Assembly: GCA_964394145.1 (NCBI GenBank)
Contig: CAYMVL010000021.1
Coordinates: forward strand, 1-39,532
Direction of reading: 5' to 3'
Origin: JAFGBN01 sp964394145
Lineage (GTDB): Bacteria > Chloroflexota > Dehalococcoidia > GIF9 > AB-539-J10
DNA length: 39,532 bases
The position numbers and the translations under genes were made by a program. The notes below the pieces were generated by a model, which worked only from the letters and a program-made list of their open reading frames with translations, had not been told where the DNA came from and searched no databases. Shown here piece after piece: positions 15,141-24,800 of the stretch (the stretch's first letter is position 1; each line of letters opens with the position of its first letter).

Positions 15141-15992
15141 CTAGTCGTCGTTATCCTCGTCCTCTTCCTCCTCCTCATCATCGTCGTCATCATCATCGTC
15201 ATCATCATCGTCGTCATCGCCATCGTCGTGATCATCTTCCGCTTCTATCTCTATTTCCCGGGCGTTATGAGTGCTAACATCATATTCAGCTTCTATTTCC
15301 TGACCAACCTCTAGATCTGAGAAGGCAGCTGTGCGTTCGTCTTCAATTACAATCATCGTCTCTGAGCTTACGTTAAGGGTGACATCGCTATTCCCCCTAA
15401 CGGCAATCGTTACTGTCTTGCTAGTCTCGTCTATTGCTTTTATCACGCCTTCGATCTCACCTTCGTCTTCCTCAACATCTACGTTTATCCTCAGAGCGTT
15501 CATGGTGGTTACATCATACTTTGCTTCAACCTTTTGTCCCGCCTTCAGTTCCGAAAAGGTTGCGGCACCATCGTCATCGAATCTTATCCTTGTGTCCGCT
15601 GTCACTTTGAGAGTAATCTCACCGCTTTTTCTTGTGGTGATAGTAATGTCGTCTGTCCCCACGCCCTTGACAATGCCACGTACTTCAGCCCTTTCGACGC
15701 TGACTTTATCTACGTCACCATTCTTAAGCACTTTGATTGTAAGCTCATCACCAATTTCTAGACTCGTATTACCCAGTGCTTCACGAATAGTCTCCACTTC
15801 AACGTCTGTGAAGTTGAATGTCTTTGTAGTGCCATCCTTTAGTGTTACGGTTACATTACCGGAGACACTGTCCAGGTCTTTCAATGTCCCCCGGAGAGTC
15901 TCAAGTTCTTCCGCAGTACATCCGCTGGCCACTACTGCCAATAGCATGAGTACCGCAAAGATACTAACGAAGAAAAGCTTCCTTTTACGCAT
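15141..15992 (-). CDS. DUF5666-repeat lipoprotein with poly-Asp tail
   Basis: The start chosen is the ATG at 15992, with GGAGG six bases upstream; a longer frame exists but lacks this. The 283-residue protein has a lipoprotein signal MRKRKLFFVSIFAVLM and a lipobox ending at Cys25 (VASGC), so it should be anchored outside the membrane. Three DUF5666-like OB repeats follow, at about 30-95, 100-165 and 170-235 (GTLKDLDS, GIVKGVGT, GVIKAIDE, each ending in a DELTIKV/AKYDV/AEYDV strand). The final 35 residues are almost only Asp and Glu. It probably belongs functionally with the nearby sigma/DUF5667 pair, which shares the domain type. The role is unknown. Confidence 0.8.
   Translation of the reverse strand: MRKRKLFFVSIFAVLMLLAVVASGCTAEELETLRGTLKDLDSVSGNVTVTLKDGTTKTFNFTDVEVETIREALGNTSLEIGDELTIKVLKNGDVDKVSVERAEVRGIVKGVGTDDITITTRKSGEITLKVTADTRIRFDDDGAATFSELKAGQKVEAKYDVTTMNALRINVDVEEDEGEIEGVIKAIDETSKTVTIAVRGNSDVTLNVSSETMIVIEDERTAAFSDLEVGQEIEAEYDVSTHNAREIEIEAEDDHDDGDDDDDDDDDDDDDDEEEEEDEDNDD
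15142..15240 (-). repeat. GAY/GAR microsatellite coding poly-Asp/Glu
   Basis: A run of GAT, GAC and GAG codons encodes about fourteen Asp in a row, then Glu-rich sequence. The trinucleotide pattern makes slippage likely in multiples of three. Confidence 0.85.
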
Positions 15993-16462
15993 TTTCCGCC
16001 TCCATTTTTGTATTTCTACAATAGAAAACTCCATTTGGTAGACATTTGTTACAATTTAACTCTAACGAATACCAAACGGTGCAGATTTTAGATATAGGAA
16101 CTGCCTTCTTCGTCGATGTTGAAATCAGAAAAGCCTTCAGTTAACCGCCTCGGGAGCAGCGGTGATCAACCTGCCAGTTCTTCCAAGTTAGCCTGATGAG
16201 TAGATGTGCAGGGTCTGCATTTCTCCGGGATTAGCGGAGTTATGTCCACTGCATACGGGTTTTCGACACAAGCTTCATAATGGACCTCATAGAGAACACA
16301 TTATCGGAAGACACTGCCGGGGAGCCCCGCGGACTCCAACCCGGCCCCTGGCTCGAGACGCATACTCTCGCTATGCACTGCACATCTGTCAGTATTGTGC
16401 AATGGTAAGCGTGCCCAACACAGAGAGCACAGTCTTCACCACTAACTGCGATACATATATCA
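15993..16462. other. Intergenic region ahead of the defence cassette
   Basis: About 470 bases without a convincing gene. A plus-strand open frame at 16204-16470 has no ribosome binding site and no protein-like features. A small inverted repeat, CTCCG/CGGAG, lies near 16222-16240. A tRNA was considered for the GC-rich part near 16318-16365 and not supported. Confidence 0.5.
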
Positions 16463-16500
16463 ACATGTGATTGATTATCATGTCTCTGAGGGCATATACT
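16463..16500 (+). promoter_or_regulatory. Promoter and possible operator of the defence cassette
   Basis: The -35 is TTGATT (16471-16476), the spacer 18 bases and the -10 TATACT (16495-16500), five of six. An imperfect inverted repeat with ACATG (16463-16467) and CATGT (16479-16483) straddles the -35, a fitting place for autoregulation by the first gene product. Confidence 0.5.
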
Positions 16501-16529
16501 TTTTACAATGATAAGGAGTCATCTGCCCT

Positions 16530-16772
16530 GTGCCTTATGAACGTAGCCGGAAAATAGAAGAGCGATTTCAAGAGACCGTTAGTCTTATCAAGAGAAAGCA
16601 TCTGAATGCAGAACAGCTGGCTTCAGAGCTAGGAGTATCTCGACCTACCGTACAGCGAATTATTACAGAGCTGAGAAAACGCGGGCATTCCGTTCGATCT
16701 GTGCATGATGAGCTTGGCTGGAGGTATGAGATGACGAACAGACGGCGGCCAAATGCCAAAGCTCGCTTATAA
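16530..16772 (+). CDS. Small winged helix-turn-helix regulator of the defence cassette
   Basis: This 80-residue protein has a clear helix-turn-helix, LNAEQLASELGVSRPTVQRI, at about 25-44, and a following wing-like segment (RGHSVRSVHDELGWRYEM). It resembles the HTH_11/DeoR-type winged helices found in BirA and in small regulators. The start is GTG, with AAGGAG (16512-16517) twelve bases upstream, slightly far. The next gene begins 27 bases later on the same strand. Its place first in the operon suggests it controls the nuclease and methylase genes, as C proteins do in restriction-modification systems; this is inference. It carries no other domain. Confidence 0.75.
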   Translation: MPYERSRKIEERFQETVSLIKRKHLNAEQLASELGVSRPTVQRIITELRKRGHSVRSVHDELGWRYEMTNRRRPNAKARL

Positions 16773-16799
16773 AGAACTTGGCTATCTGGAGAGTTAAAG

Positions 16800-18656
16800 A
16801 TGGATGAGAAAACCACATTTACCAGCGACAAAGAACCTTTATTCGAAATACTAAAACAAGTTGCAGATGGCAGGATTCAATTACCTGAATTCCAAAGAAG
16901 CTTTGTATGGGACGACGAACACATTTCTAGCCTGCTAGCGAGCTTATCTCTTTCATATCCTATGGGTGCAGTCATGATGCTTGAGAATGGGAATCCTGAT
17001 GTTCGGTTCAAGCCTCGGCCAGTAGAGGGAGTAGAGTTGACTCAACCAAAGGAGCCAGAAAGATTCATTCTTGATGGTCAGCAAAGGTTAACAGCGCTTT
17101 TTCAATCGCTGTTTAAGGACAAACCAGTGATAACTCAAGATAGTCGCAAGAAGATGATTAAAAGATGGTATTACATCGATATGTCAGTAGCTTTGAATTC
17201 CATCACCGATCGGGAAAAAGCAATAGTAAGTCTTCCTGAAGACCGTAAGATTACAGAGTATAAAACAAAGCAAACTAAAGATTATTCTACTCCTGAGAGG
17301 GAGTTCGAGCAGCTATTCTTCCCCTTCAATCAGATATTCGACCCTTCTGACTGGAGGATGGAATATAACGAATATTGGGAACATGAGAGAGAAAAGATAA
17401 TATTCTTTGACAAGTTCGAGAAGTCTGTCATTGATAGTTTCAAGCAATACCAAGTTCCCGTAATCAGACTACTTAAGAGAACGCCAAAAGCGGCAGTATG
17501 CCAGGTGTTCGAAAAAGTAAATATGGGTGGTGTTCAACTTAATGTATTCCAGCTTCTAACTGCCACTTTCGCTGCTGACGGTTTCAATTTACGTGATGAT
17601 TGGGAAGGTAAACACGATCCTCTTGGGAGAAAGATAGAAGATGGACGGCTCGATGTTCTGAGAAAACATAGAGTGCTGAAATCGGTAGCTGATACAAGTT
17701 TCCTCCAGGCTATATCACTTCTTACTACGTACGCACGAAAACTGGAGAAGCCAGAGGCTGCTATCAGCTGCAAGAAAGATGACATACTTAATCTGACACT
17801 TGATGATTATAAGAAACGGGCTGAGTCTGCAATGTACGGTTTTGACAAAGCAGCCATGTTTCTTGCTCAACAGACTATCTTCTCAGATAGGGACATACCA
17901 TACGATACGCAACTGGTTCCTCTTGCCACCTTATTCGCTATCCTGCGGGAAAAGGCTGATAATGACACAATCCGCGAGAAGCTTATCCACTGGTACTGGT
18001 GTGGTGTCTTCGGCGAACTTTATGGCAGCGCCGTTGAATCGCAGTTTGCTAATGATGTACCAGAGGTTCTACTTTGGATCGGTGGCGGTGAAGAGCCCAG
18101 CGCTGTAACCAAATGCAATTTTACTCCAGGTCGGCTTTACACACTTAAGAGCCGGCTCAGTGCGGCCTATAAAGGACTATATGCTCTACTTATGCGTGAT
18201 GGTGGTCTGGACTTTCTCTCGGGTGTGCCGATTAATGTCTCTACCTACTTTGACCAGAAAATTGATATACACCATATCTTTCCCCAGAACTACTGTAAAA
18301 AGCCACATAGTGGAGCTCACGACTTTGATTCAATAATCAATAAGACCCCCATTTCTGCAGAAACGAATAGAATAATCGGCGGTAATGCTCCGAGTATCTA
18401 TCTCAGGAAGCTGATTCAAGAGAGGGGAATCAAAGAGGAACGGCTGGATACGATACTGGCTTCACATGTAATCGATGCCGCAGCACTTAAAGCAGATGAT
18501 TATGAGACTTTCTTCAAATTAAGACGCGAAGCCCTGCTCCAGCGCATTGAAAACGCCACAGGCAAGAAGATAGCCCGTGAGACGGATGAAACCATTGCCC
18601 GGGAACTAAAGGAAGAAGTGTACCTCGATACAGAAGAAGAGGAGGTGGCGGAATGA
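16800..18656 (+). CDS. GmrSD-like DUF262/HNH nuclease
   Basis: This 618-residue protein has an N-terminal DUF262 domain with QLPEFQRSFVW (27-37) and the ParB-like nucleotide-binding motif FILDGQQRLTALF (89-101), and a C-terminal DUF1524 HNH region with DIHHIFPQNYC (489-499) and NKTPISAETNRIIGG. Known members are type IV restriction enzymes (GmrSD, BrxU) and SspE of the phosphorothioate system. They use nucleotide hydrolysis in the first domain to control the nuclease. GGAGAG precedes the ATG. Its stop overlaps the next start by four bases (ATGA), so it is coupled to the methyltransferase. It may cut DNA bearing the wrong modification or be restrained by the local one; which is unknown. Confidence 0.88.
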   Translation: MDEKTTFTSDKEPLFEILKQVADGRIQLPEFQRSFVWDDEHISSLLASLSLSYPMGAVMMLENGNPDVRFKPRPVEGVELTQPKEPERFILDGQQRLTALFQSLFKDKPVITQDSRKKMIKRWYYIDMSVALNSITDREKAIVSLPEDRKITEYKTKQTKDYSTPEREFEQLFFPFNQIFDPSDWRMEYNEYWEHEREKIIFFDKFEKSVIDSFKQYQVPVIRLLKRTPKAAVCQVFEKVNMGGVQLNVFQLLTATFAADGFNLRDDWEGKHDPLGRKIEDGRLDVLRKHRVLKSVADTSFLQAISLLTTYARKLEKPEAAISCKKDDILNLTLDDYKKRAESAMYGFDKAAMFLAQQTIFSDRDIPYDTQLVPLATLFAILREKADNDTIREKLIHWYWCGVFGELYGSAVESQFANDVPEVLLWIGGGEEPSAVTKCNFTPGRLYTLKSRLSAAYKGLYALLMRDGGLDFLSGVPINVSTYFDQKIDIHHIFPQNYCKKPHSGAHDFDSIINKTPISAETNRIIGGNAPSIYLRKLIQERGIKEERLDTILASHVIDAAALKADDYETFFKLRREALLQRIENATGKKIARETDETIARELKEEVYLDTEEEEVAE

Positions 18657-21600
18657 AAGATAGCTTCAACAAATTGTCCGACCTTCTGCGCGAACTCTTC
18701 CAGCTTAACCAGGCCGACCTGGATTTTGGTATCTATCGCATTATGAACGCTCGGCGGGTTGAGATTACCCGCTTCCTGGAACAGGACCTCTTACCCCAGG
18801 TTCGCGAAGCTTTCAGCGAGTATAAATCTGCCGATAAGGCATTATTGAAGCAGGAACTGGATAAGGCTATCGATGGCGCTAAAGCTTTAGGGTATGACCC
18901 GGATACTGCCCCGAAGGTGAAGGAACTCCGGGAAAAGCATGAAGCTTCATCAGTAGATGTGGTTGGTCTGGAGAACGAGGTCTATGACCATCTCTACAGC
19001 TTCTTCAAGCGGTACTATGACGATGGTGATTTCATTTCCCTGCGGCGCTACAAGGAAGGCGTCTATGCCATTCCCTACGAGGGAGAAGAGGTAAAGCTCT
19101 ACTGGGCAAACCATGACCAGTACTATATCAAGACTACTGAGAATTTCCGGGACTATGCCTTTAGGCTGGCGGATGGCTCCCTCGTCCACTTCAAAATCGT
19201 CGAAGCTGATACAGAGAAGGACAATATCAAACCGACCAACGGCAAGGACCGCCGTTTCTTTCTGGTTGAAGAAAATCCGGTAGCAGAAGAAAACCGCGAG
19301 CTTGTTCTCCGGTTTGAATACCAGCCGGATGAACAGAAGCGCAAGCAGGACCAGCTTAACGCAGAGACATTTGACCGTGTTATGGAACTCCTTAAGACAG
19401 GGGGACTTGAAGCCTGGGAGCCGAGGCTGACCGCCGAGTGGGAAAGAGCAGATGGTACGACAACTGATAGGACTGTGCTTGAGAAGCATCTTTCAGACTA
19501 CACCCGACGAAATACCTTTGATTATTTCATCCACAAGAACCTGGGAGAGTTCCTGCGCCGGGAACTGGACTTCTATATTAAGAACGAAGTTATGCGCCTC
19601 GATGATGTGGAAAGCGAATCTGCCCCGCGCGTTGAGCAGTATCTCTCCAAGATAAAGGCCATCCGCCGGATTGCCCACAAGATTATCGATTTTCTGGCGC
19701 AGATTGAGGACTTTCAGAAGAAGCTCTGGCTGAAGAAGAAGTTTGTGGTGGAGACGAACTACTGCATCACGCTTGACCGCATACAGGAGGAACTGTACCC
19801 GGAGATTGCGTCCAATGAAGCCCAGCGGGAGGAGTGGGTACGCCTTTTTGGCATTGATGAAATCAAGGGAGATATGGTGACACCGGCCTACACGGCGCCG
19901 CTCACAGTGGAGTTCTTGAACGCTAACCCTTACCTAGTGCTAGATACCAAGTTCTTTGATGGCAGCTTTAAAGAAAGGCTGATTGAAGCCGTAGATGACA
20001 TCGACCAGCGGTGCGATGGGCTAATAATAGATTCGGAGAACTTTCAGGCACTCAATCTTTTAAGAGAGAGGTATATCGATGAGGCTAAATGCGTTTATAT
20101 AGATCCTCCATATAATACCGATGCCTCAGCTATTCTATATAAAAATGACTATAAAGACTCATCCTGGTTAGCGTTATTAGATAGCAGGATAAAATCAACG
20201 AGAGCTTTGTTAAAACAAAATGGGGTATTCTGCATCGCAGTCGACGATGAGGAAATAGCTGGACTTCGTTTTCTATTGTCATATATCTTCAAGAAGCAGA
20301 TAGGCATAGCTGTGGTGCGATCAAATCCAGCAGGACGCAAAACAAAGGGGCGGCTGGCACCATCGCACGAATATGCCTTGTTTTTTGGTCAATCTGAAGA
20401 AGCCATCCCGGGAAGTCTTCTCAAGAGTGAAAAAACCCTCGCTCGTTTTCCGAAAGAAGACGAAAAGGGGCGATTTGCGTGGGCAAACTTCATCCGTTCT
20501 GGTACTAATGACAGAAGAGAAGATCGTCATAAATTGTACTACCCTATTTTTGTTGGAAGTGATGACGCTATTCGAATTCCCCATATGAAGTGGGATAATC
20601 AAGCTGGCGAGTACGTTTTACTGGAAAAACCCAAGAAAGATGAATCCGTTGTTTATCCCATTGGACTAAAAGGCGGGAAACTAATAGAAAAGAATTGGCA
20701 ACGAGGCCATGAACGGGTTTCTAATGAACTGGATGAATTGCGCGTCAGGCGTGGGCCAAATGGAGAAATCAGTATTGATTTTAAAACTCGCATGGATATT
20801 AGTTCTTTACCAATTACTTGGTGGGATGACAAAGAGTATGCCTCTGCTAACTACGGTGCGGCAGAAGTGAAAGATATTTTTGGTGAAAAAACCTTCGACT
20901 TTGCCAAATCAAGGCGACTGGTTGAGGATTGTTTAAGGACCTCGAGACTTGGAAAATCTGACTTAGTTATTGATTACTTTGCTGGGTCTGGAACAACGGG
21001 TCATGCTGTAATCAGTTTGAATCGCCAAGATGACGGTCAACGTAAATATATTTTGATAGAAATGGGTGATTATTTTGAGAGTGTTACTAAACCACGAATA
21101 CAAAAAGCCATTTACTCTGAGGATTGGCAGGATGGCAAACCCATCTGCCGCAATAATGGTATCAGCCACATATTCAAGTACCTTCGTCTGGAATCATATG
21201 AGGATGCCTTAACGAATATCCAGCTTATCCGCAGGTATGCGCAGACGGAGCTACTGGAAAGCTCTGTCTCTTTCCGAGAGTCATATATGCTCAAGTATAT
21301 GTTGGATACGGAGTCTAGAGGCAGTCCTTCGCTTCTGAATATAGACTGGTTTGAAGACCCCTTCAGCTATCAACTGCTCGTGGGCACCGGAAGCGTCGGC
21401 GAGATTAGGGCCCTTAATGCAGACCTGGTGGAGACGTTTAACTGGCTGTTGGGACTTCGCGTGCAGCGCATAAAGTCCGTCCGGGGATACCGCATCGTGG
21501 AGGGGACGAATCCCAAAGGAGAGAAGGTGCTCGTCATCTGGCGAAAAATCCGCGATCTTGCTGAGACAGATCCGGAGAAGATTACTGAAGCTCGAAAGAA

Positions 21601-21799
21601 ATCTAATGATGATCTTGATTCCTTCTTCCGGCAGCAGCAATACAATGAAGCCGAAAGTCACTTCGATATTATCTACGTCAACGGTGATAACAACCTCATG
21701 AATGTGCCCGTTGTCCCCGATGGCGGTGAACCGCCGTACCGTGTACGCCTCATTGAAGAGGAGTTCAAGCGGTTGATGTTCGACGTAAAAGATGTCTAA
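18653..21799 (+). CDS. Type III-like DNA methyltransferase (Mod), beta class, extended N-terminus
   Basis: This 1048-residue protein is far longer than the 600-650 residues of typical Mod proteins. The catalytic motif IV is DPPYNT (DPPY at 484-487) and the SAM-binding motif I is DYFAGSGTTG at 774-783. The order IV before I marks the beta class, expected to make N6-methyladenine or N4-methylcytosine. The first 450 residues or so are charged and largely helical and may bind DNA or the partner. The roughly 280 residues between the motifs should hold the target recognition domain. The codon pattern is more AT-rich between about 20000 and 21100 than in the flanks, which suggests that the recognition and catalytic part has been exchanged. 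The helicase-nuclease follows after a short gap. Confidence 0.92.
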   Translation: MKDSFNKLSDLLRELFQLNQADLDFGIYRIMNARRVEITRFLEQDLLPQVREAFSEYKSADKALLKQELDKAIDGAKALGYDPDTAPKVKELREKHEASSVDVVGLENEVYDHLYSFFKRYYDDGDFISLRRYKEGVYAIPYEGEEVKLYWANHDQYYIKTTENFRDYAFRLADGSLVHFKIVEADTEKDNIKPTNGKDRRFFLVEENPVAEENRELVLRFEYQPDEQKRKQDQLNAETFDRVMELLKTGGLEAWEPRLTAEWERADGTTTDRTVLEKHLSDYTRRNTFDYFIHKNLGEFLRRELDFYIKNEVMRLDDVESESAPRVEQYLSKIKAIRRIAHKIIDFLAQIEDFQKKLWLKKKFVVETNYCITLDRIQEELYPEIASNEAQREEWVRLFGIDEIKGDMVTPAYTAPLTVEFLNANPYLVLDTKFFDGSFKERLIEAVDDIDQRCDGLIIDSENFQALNLLRERYIDEAKCVYIDPPYNTDASAILYKNDYKDSSWLALLDSRIKSTRALLKQNGVFCIAVDDEEIAGLRFLLSYIFKKQIGIAVVRSNPAGRKTKGRLAPSHEYALFFGQSEEAIPGSLLKSEKTLARFPKEDEKGRFAWANFIRSGTNDRREDRHKLYYPIFVGSDDAIRIPHMKWDNQAGEYVLLEKPKKDESVVYPIGLKGGKLIEKNWQRGHERVSNELDELRVRRGPNGEISIDFKTRMDISSLPITWWDDKEYASANYGAAEVKDIFGEKTFDFAKSRRLVEDCLRTSRLGKSDLVIDYFAGSGTTGHAVISLNRQDDGQRKYILIEMGDYFESVTKPRIQKAIYSEDWQDGKPICRNNGISHIFKYLRLESYEDALTNIQLIRRYAQTELLESSVSFRESYMLKYMLDTESRGSPSLLNIDWFEDPFSYQLLVGTGSVGEIRALNADLVETFNWLLGLRVQRIKSVRGYRIVEGTNPKGEKVLVIWRKIRDLAETDPEKITEARKKSNDDLDSFFRQQQYNEAESHFDIIYVNGDNNLMNVPVVPDGGEPPYRVRLIEEEFKRLMFDVKDV

Positions 21800-21802
21800 G
21801 AA

Positions 21803-24800
21803 GTGGTCATGACACGCAAAGCAGCAAGCGGCCGCTCCGTGGTGCCCAGGAACAAAATAACGTTCGAGCATCGGCTGGTGCTCGTCAACTGGATGCTTAA
21901 TCTCTTCGGGGCAGTCACCTTTGAAGACCTGGCAAAACATATACGCGAGCCGGAATGTGAAGGTTTCACCGAGGAGGGCATCTCAAAGTTTCACCAGTTC
22001 CTAAGACTCGTGATTAACAGCCCCGAGCTGCCGCATGAGATTCTCCTCACGTATGACGAAAACATCGTACGGTATTGGAAGAAAATCACCGAGAAGAGAA
22101 ACGCAGAAGGGAAAAAACTTTACCCCAAGTACTTCCAGTATCTGTGCCTGCTTTTTACAGAAATATACCTTGACCGCTACTTCCGGGCCCCTGACCAGCT
22201 TCTGGTAGACCTCAACGCCTACGCCGAGCAATTCAATGAGGCCCAGACACCCCAGCAAAAAGCCCAGGGACAGCTCTTGGCTACCGGACTACCGCAAGAT
22301 ATATGCATCAAACCTTACACGGCAGAAGACCTTCACAAACTTGCTTTCTGGAGTGCCACCGGCTCAGGGAAGACACTGATCATGCATATCAACATCTTTC
22401 AATACCTGCATTACCTTGAGCTTCACGGGCGAAGAAAAGAGCTGAACCGCACTATTCTTCTCACCCCGAATGATGGGTTAAGCCATCAGCACTGGGATGA
22501 GTTTCTTCTTTCCAATATGGATGCTGAGCTTTTCGACAAAGATGCCAGCGGGCTATTCAGGGGACAGAGCATCCAGATTATTGATGTTCATAAGCTCAGG
22601 GAGACCATGGGCGAAAAGACAGTCGCCATCGATGCTTTCGAAGGGAACAATCTTGTCCTGGTTGATGAAGGTCACCGCGGCACAAGCGGCGCCGAAGTGG
22701 GCCACTGGCTCGACATGCGGAACAGGCTGTGCGAGAAAGGATTCTCCTTCGAGTACTCAGCCACATTCGGCCAGGCTATGAAAACCAGCGGTAATAGGCA
22801 GCTCGCCCACGAATATGCGAAATGCATCCTGTTTGACTATTCATACAAGTTCTTCTACAGGGATGGCTATGGCAAAGATTACCGGATTCTCAATCTCGAG
22901 GATGACTCGAATGAAGACCACCGGCGGCGTTATCTTACCGCCTGTCTGCTCACCTTCTATCAGCAGCAGAGGGTCTTTCATGATAAGAACGCCGATTTCC
23001 GGCCGTTTCGCATTCAGAATCCCCTCTGGATATTTGTTGGCGGCAGCGTCACCAAGGCACCAAGCAAAAAGGATATTTCGGACGTTGTGGATATACTGCT
23101 GTTCCTGGCACGTTTTGTAAAGAATCGTGCGGGGAGCATCTCGTATCTGGACCTGCTCATGTCAGGAGAATCAGGGTTGCATGCCAAAGGCCAGGAACTT
23201 TTCGCCGGTGCGTTTAAATACCTCGGGCAGCTTGGACTCTCTGCCGAGGATATTTTCAAAGACATACTGAAGACGTTGTTTAACGCCGAGGTACCGGCAG
23301 CGCTGCATATCAGGCAAATCAAGGCTAAGGGTGAAGCTGAAGGAGAACTGTCACTTCATATCGGAGACGACAACGAGCCCTTCGGGCTAATAAACGTCGG
23401 CGACCCAGCCGGGCTTCGCCAGTTATGCGAGAAGCATGCAGAGGATATAGCGGTGTCAGATAGCGAGTTCGCCGAGTCTCTTTTTCGCAGTCTACACCAG
23501 GCTGATTCACGCATACACATTCTTATAGGGGCTAAGAAATTTTCCGAGGGATGGTCTAGCTGGCGAGTCAGCACGATGGGTCTCATGAACGTGGGTAAGA
23601 ACGAAGGCTCACAAATCATCCAGCTCTTTGGTCGCGGTGTACGGCTGAAAGGCTTTAATTACTGCTTGAAACGCAGTCGGAGAATTACCGGCGTTACGGC
23701 TCCTGAAGAGTTGGAGCACGTAGAGACCCTTAATGTTTTCGGCATACGTGCCGACTACATGCGGCAGTTTAGGGAGTATCTTGAAGATGAAGGATTACCC
23801 CAAAACGAGAACCGTATCGAGTTTGTCTTGCCTGTAATCAAGAATCTGGAAGGTAAAATAACATTGAAGACCATACAGGTCGAGGCAGGAATAAATTTCA
23901 AAAAGCACGGGCCAAAGCCTCTACTCGGTTTACCGGACAGACATTTTAAAACATACAAACTGATAGTAGACTGGTATCCCAAGATTCAGGCAATGGCCAG
24001 GCTGACCAGAGAGGCAACCAGTGATAGGGCTGTAATAAACGAAGCCAAATTCACGGAAGAACATCTTTCATTTATTGACCTTGACGACATCTATTTCAAC
24101 CTTCAGCAATTCAAGAATGATCGCGCCTGGTATAATCTGAATCTGTCCAAGGAGCGACTGGCAGACCTTCTGACAGATTCCGGCTGGTATGTCCTTAGAG
24201 TTCCGAAGGAAATGATGGAGCTCCGCTCCTTCAGCCAAGTACGTCACTGGCAAGAGATAGCGGGCGTACTCTTGCAGCGCTACTGTGATTGGTTCTACAA
24301 GACCAGCAAGGCTGAATTTGAGAGTGACCATCTGGAGTATGTGTCTCTCACAGAGGAAGACGGTAATTTTATTGAGAATTACCAGTTCCTCATTGACCAA
24401 TCGCGGAAGGATATTGTTTTCAAGCTGGAACAGATAAAGAAACTCATTGAAGAACATAAATTGGATAAAGTGGAGTTTCAGGGACTTACGGCTATCGGAT
24501 TTCAGGGTCACCTTTATCAGCCTCTTATCTATGTGAATAGTGAACTCATCGATGTCAAACCAGTTCCGCTCAATGAAGGAGAGCGGGATTTCGTGTTGGA
24601 TTTGAAAGATTTCTGCGTAAATGAGCGTGGCTTCTTCAAGGACAAAGAGCTTTACCTTCTCCGGAACATGACACGAGGACATGGAATCGGTTTCTTCGAG
24701 GCGGGCAATTTCTATCCAGATTTCATCCTGTGGCTTCTGTTTAAGGGGCGACAATATATCAACTTTGTCGACCCAAAGGGGCTTCTAAATGTGAGAGGTT

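Noticed and set aside
15331..16041. Long plus-strand frame of 236 codons, Ser/Val/Thr-rich
   Set aside because: It is antisense to the DUF5666 lipoprotein, which has a clear signal, lipobox and ribosome binding site. The composition is that of a mirrored coding strand.
16318..16400. GC-rich segment considered as a tRNA gene
   Set aside because: No TTC-loop or acceptor-stem pairing could be fitted.
21281..21940. Minus-strand frame of 219 codons across the Mod-Res junction
   Set aside because: It is antisense to two well-supported genes and has no recognisable motif.
24068..24754. Minus-strand frame of 228 codons inside the Res gene
   Set aside because: It covers the nuclease part of the helicase-nuclease, whose motifs are intact; no ribosome binding site or family features are seen.
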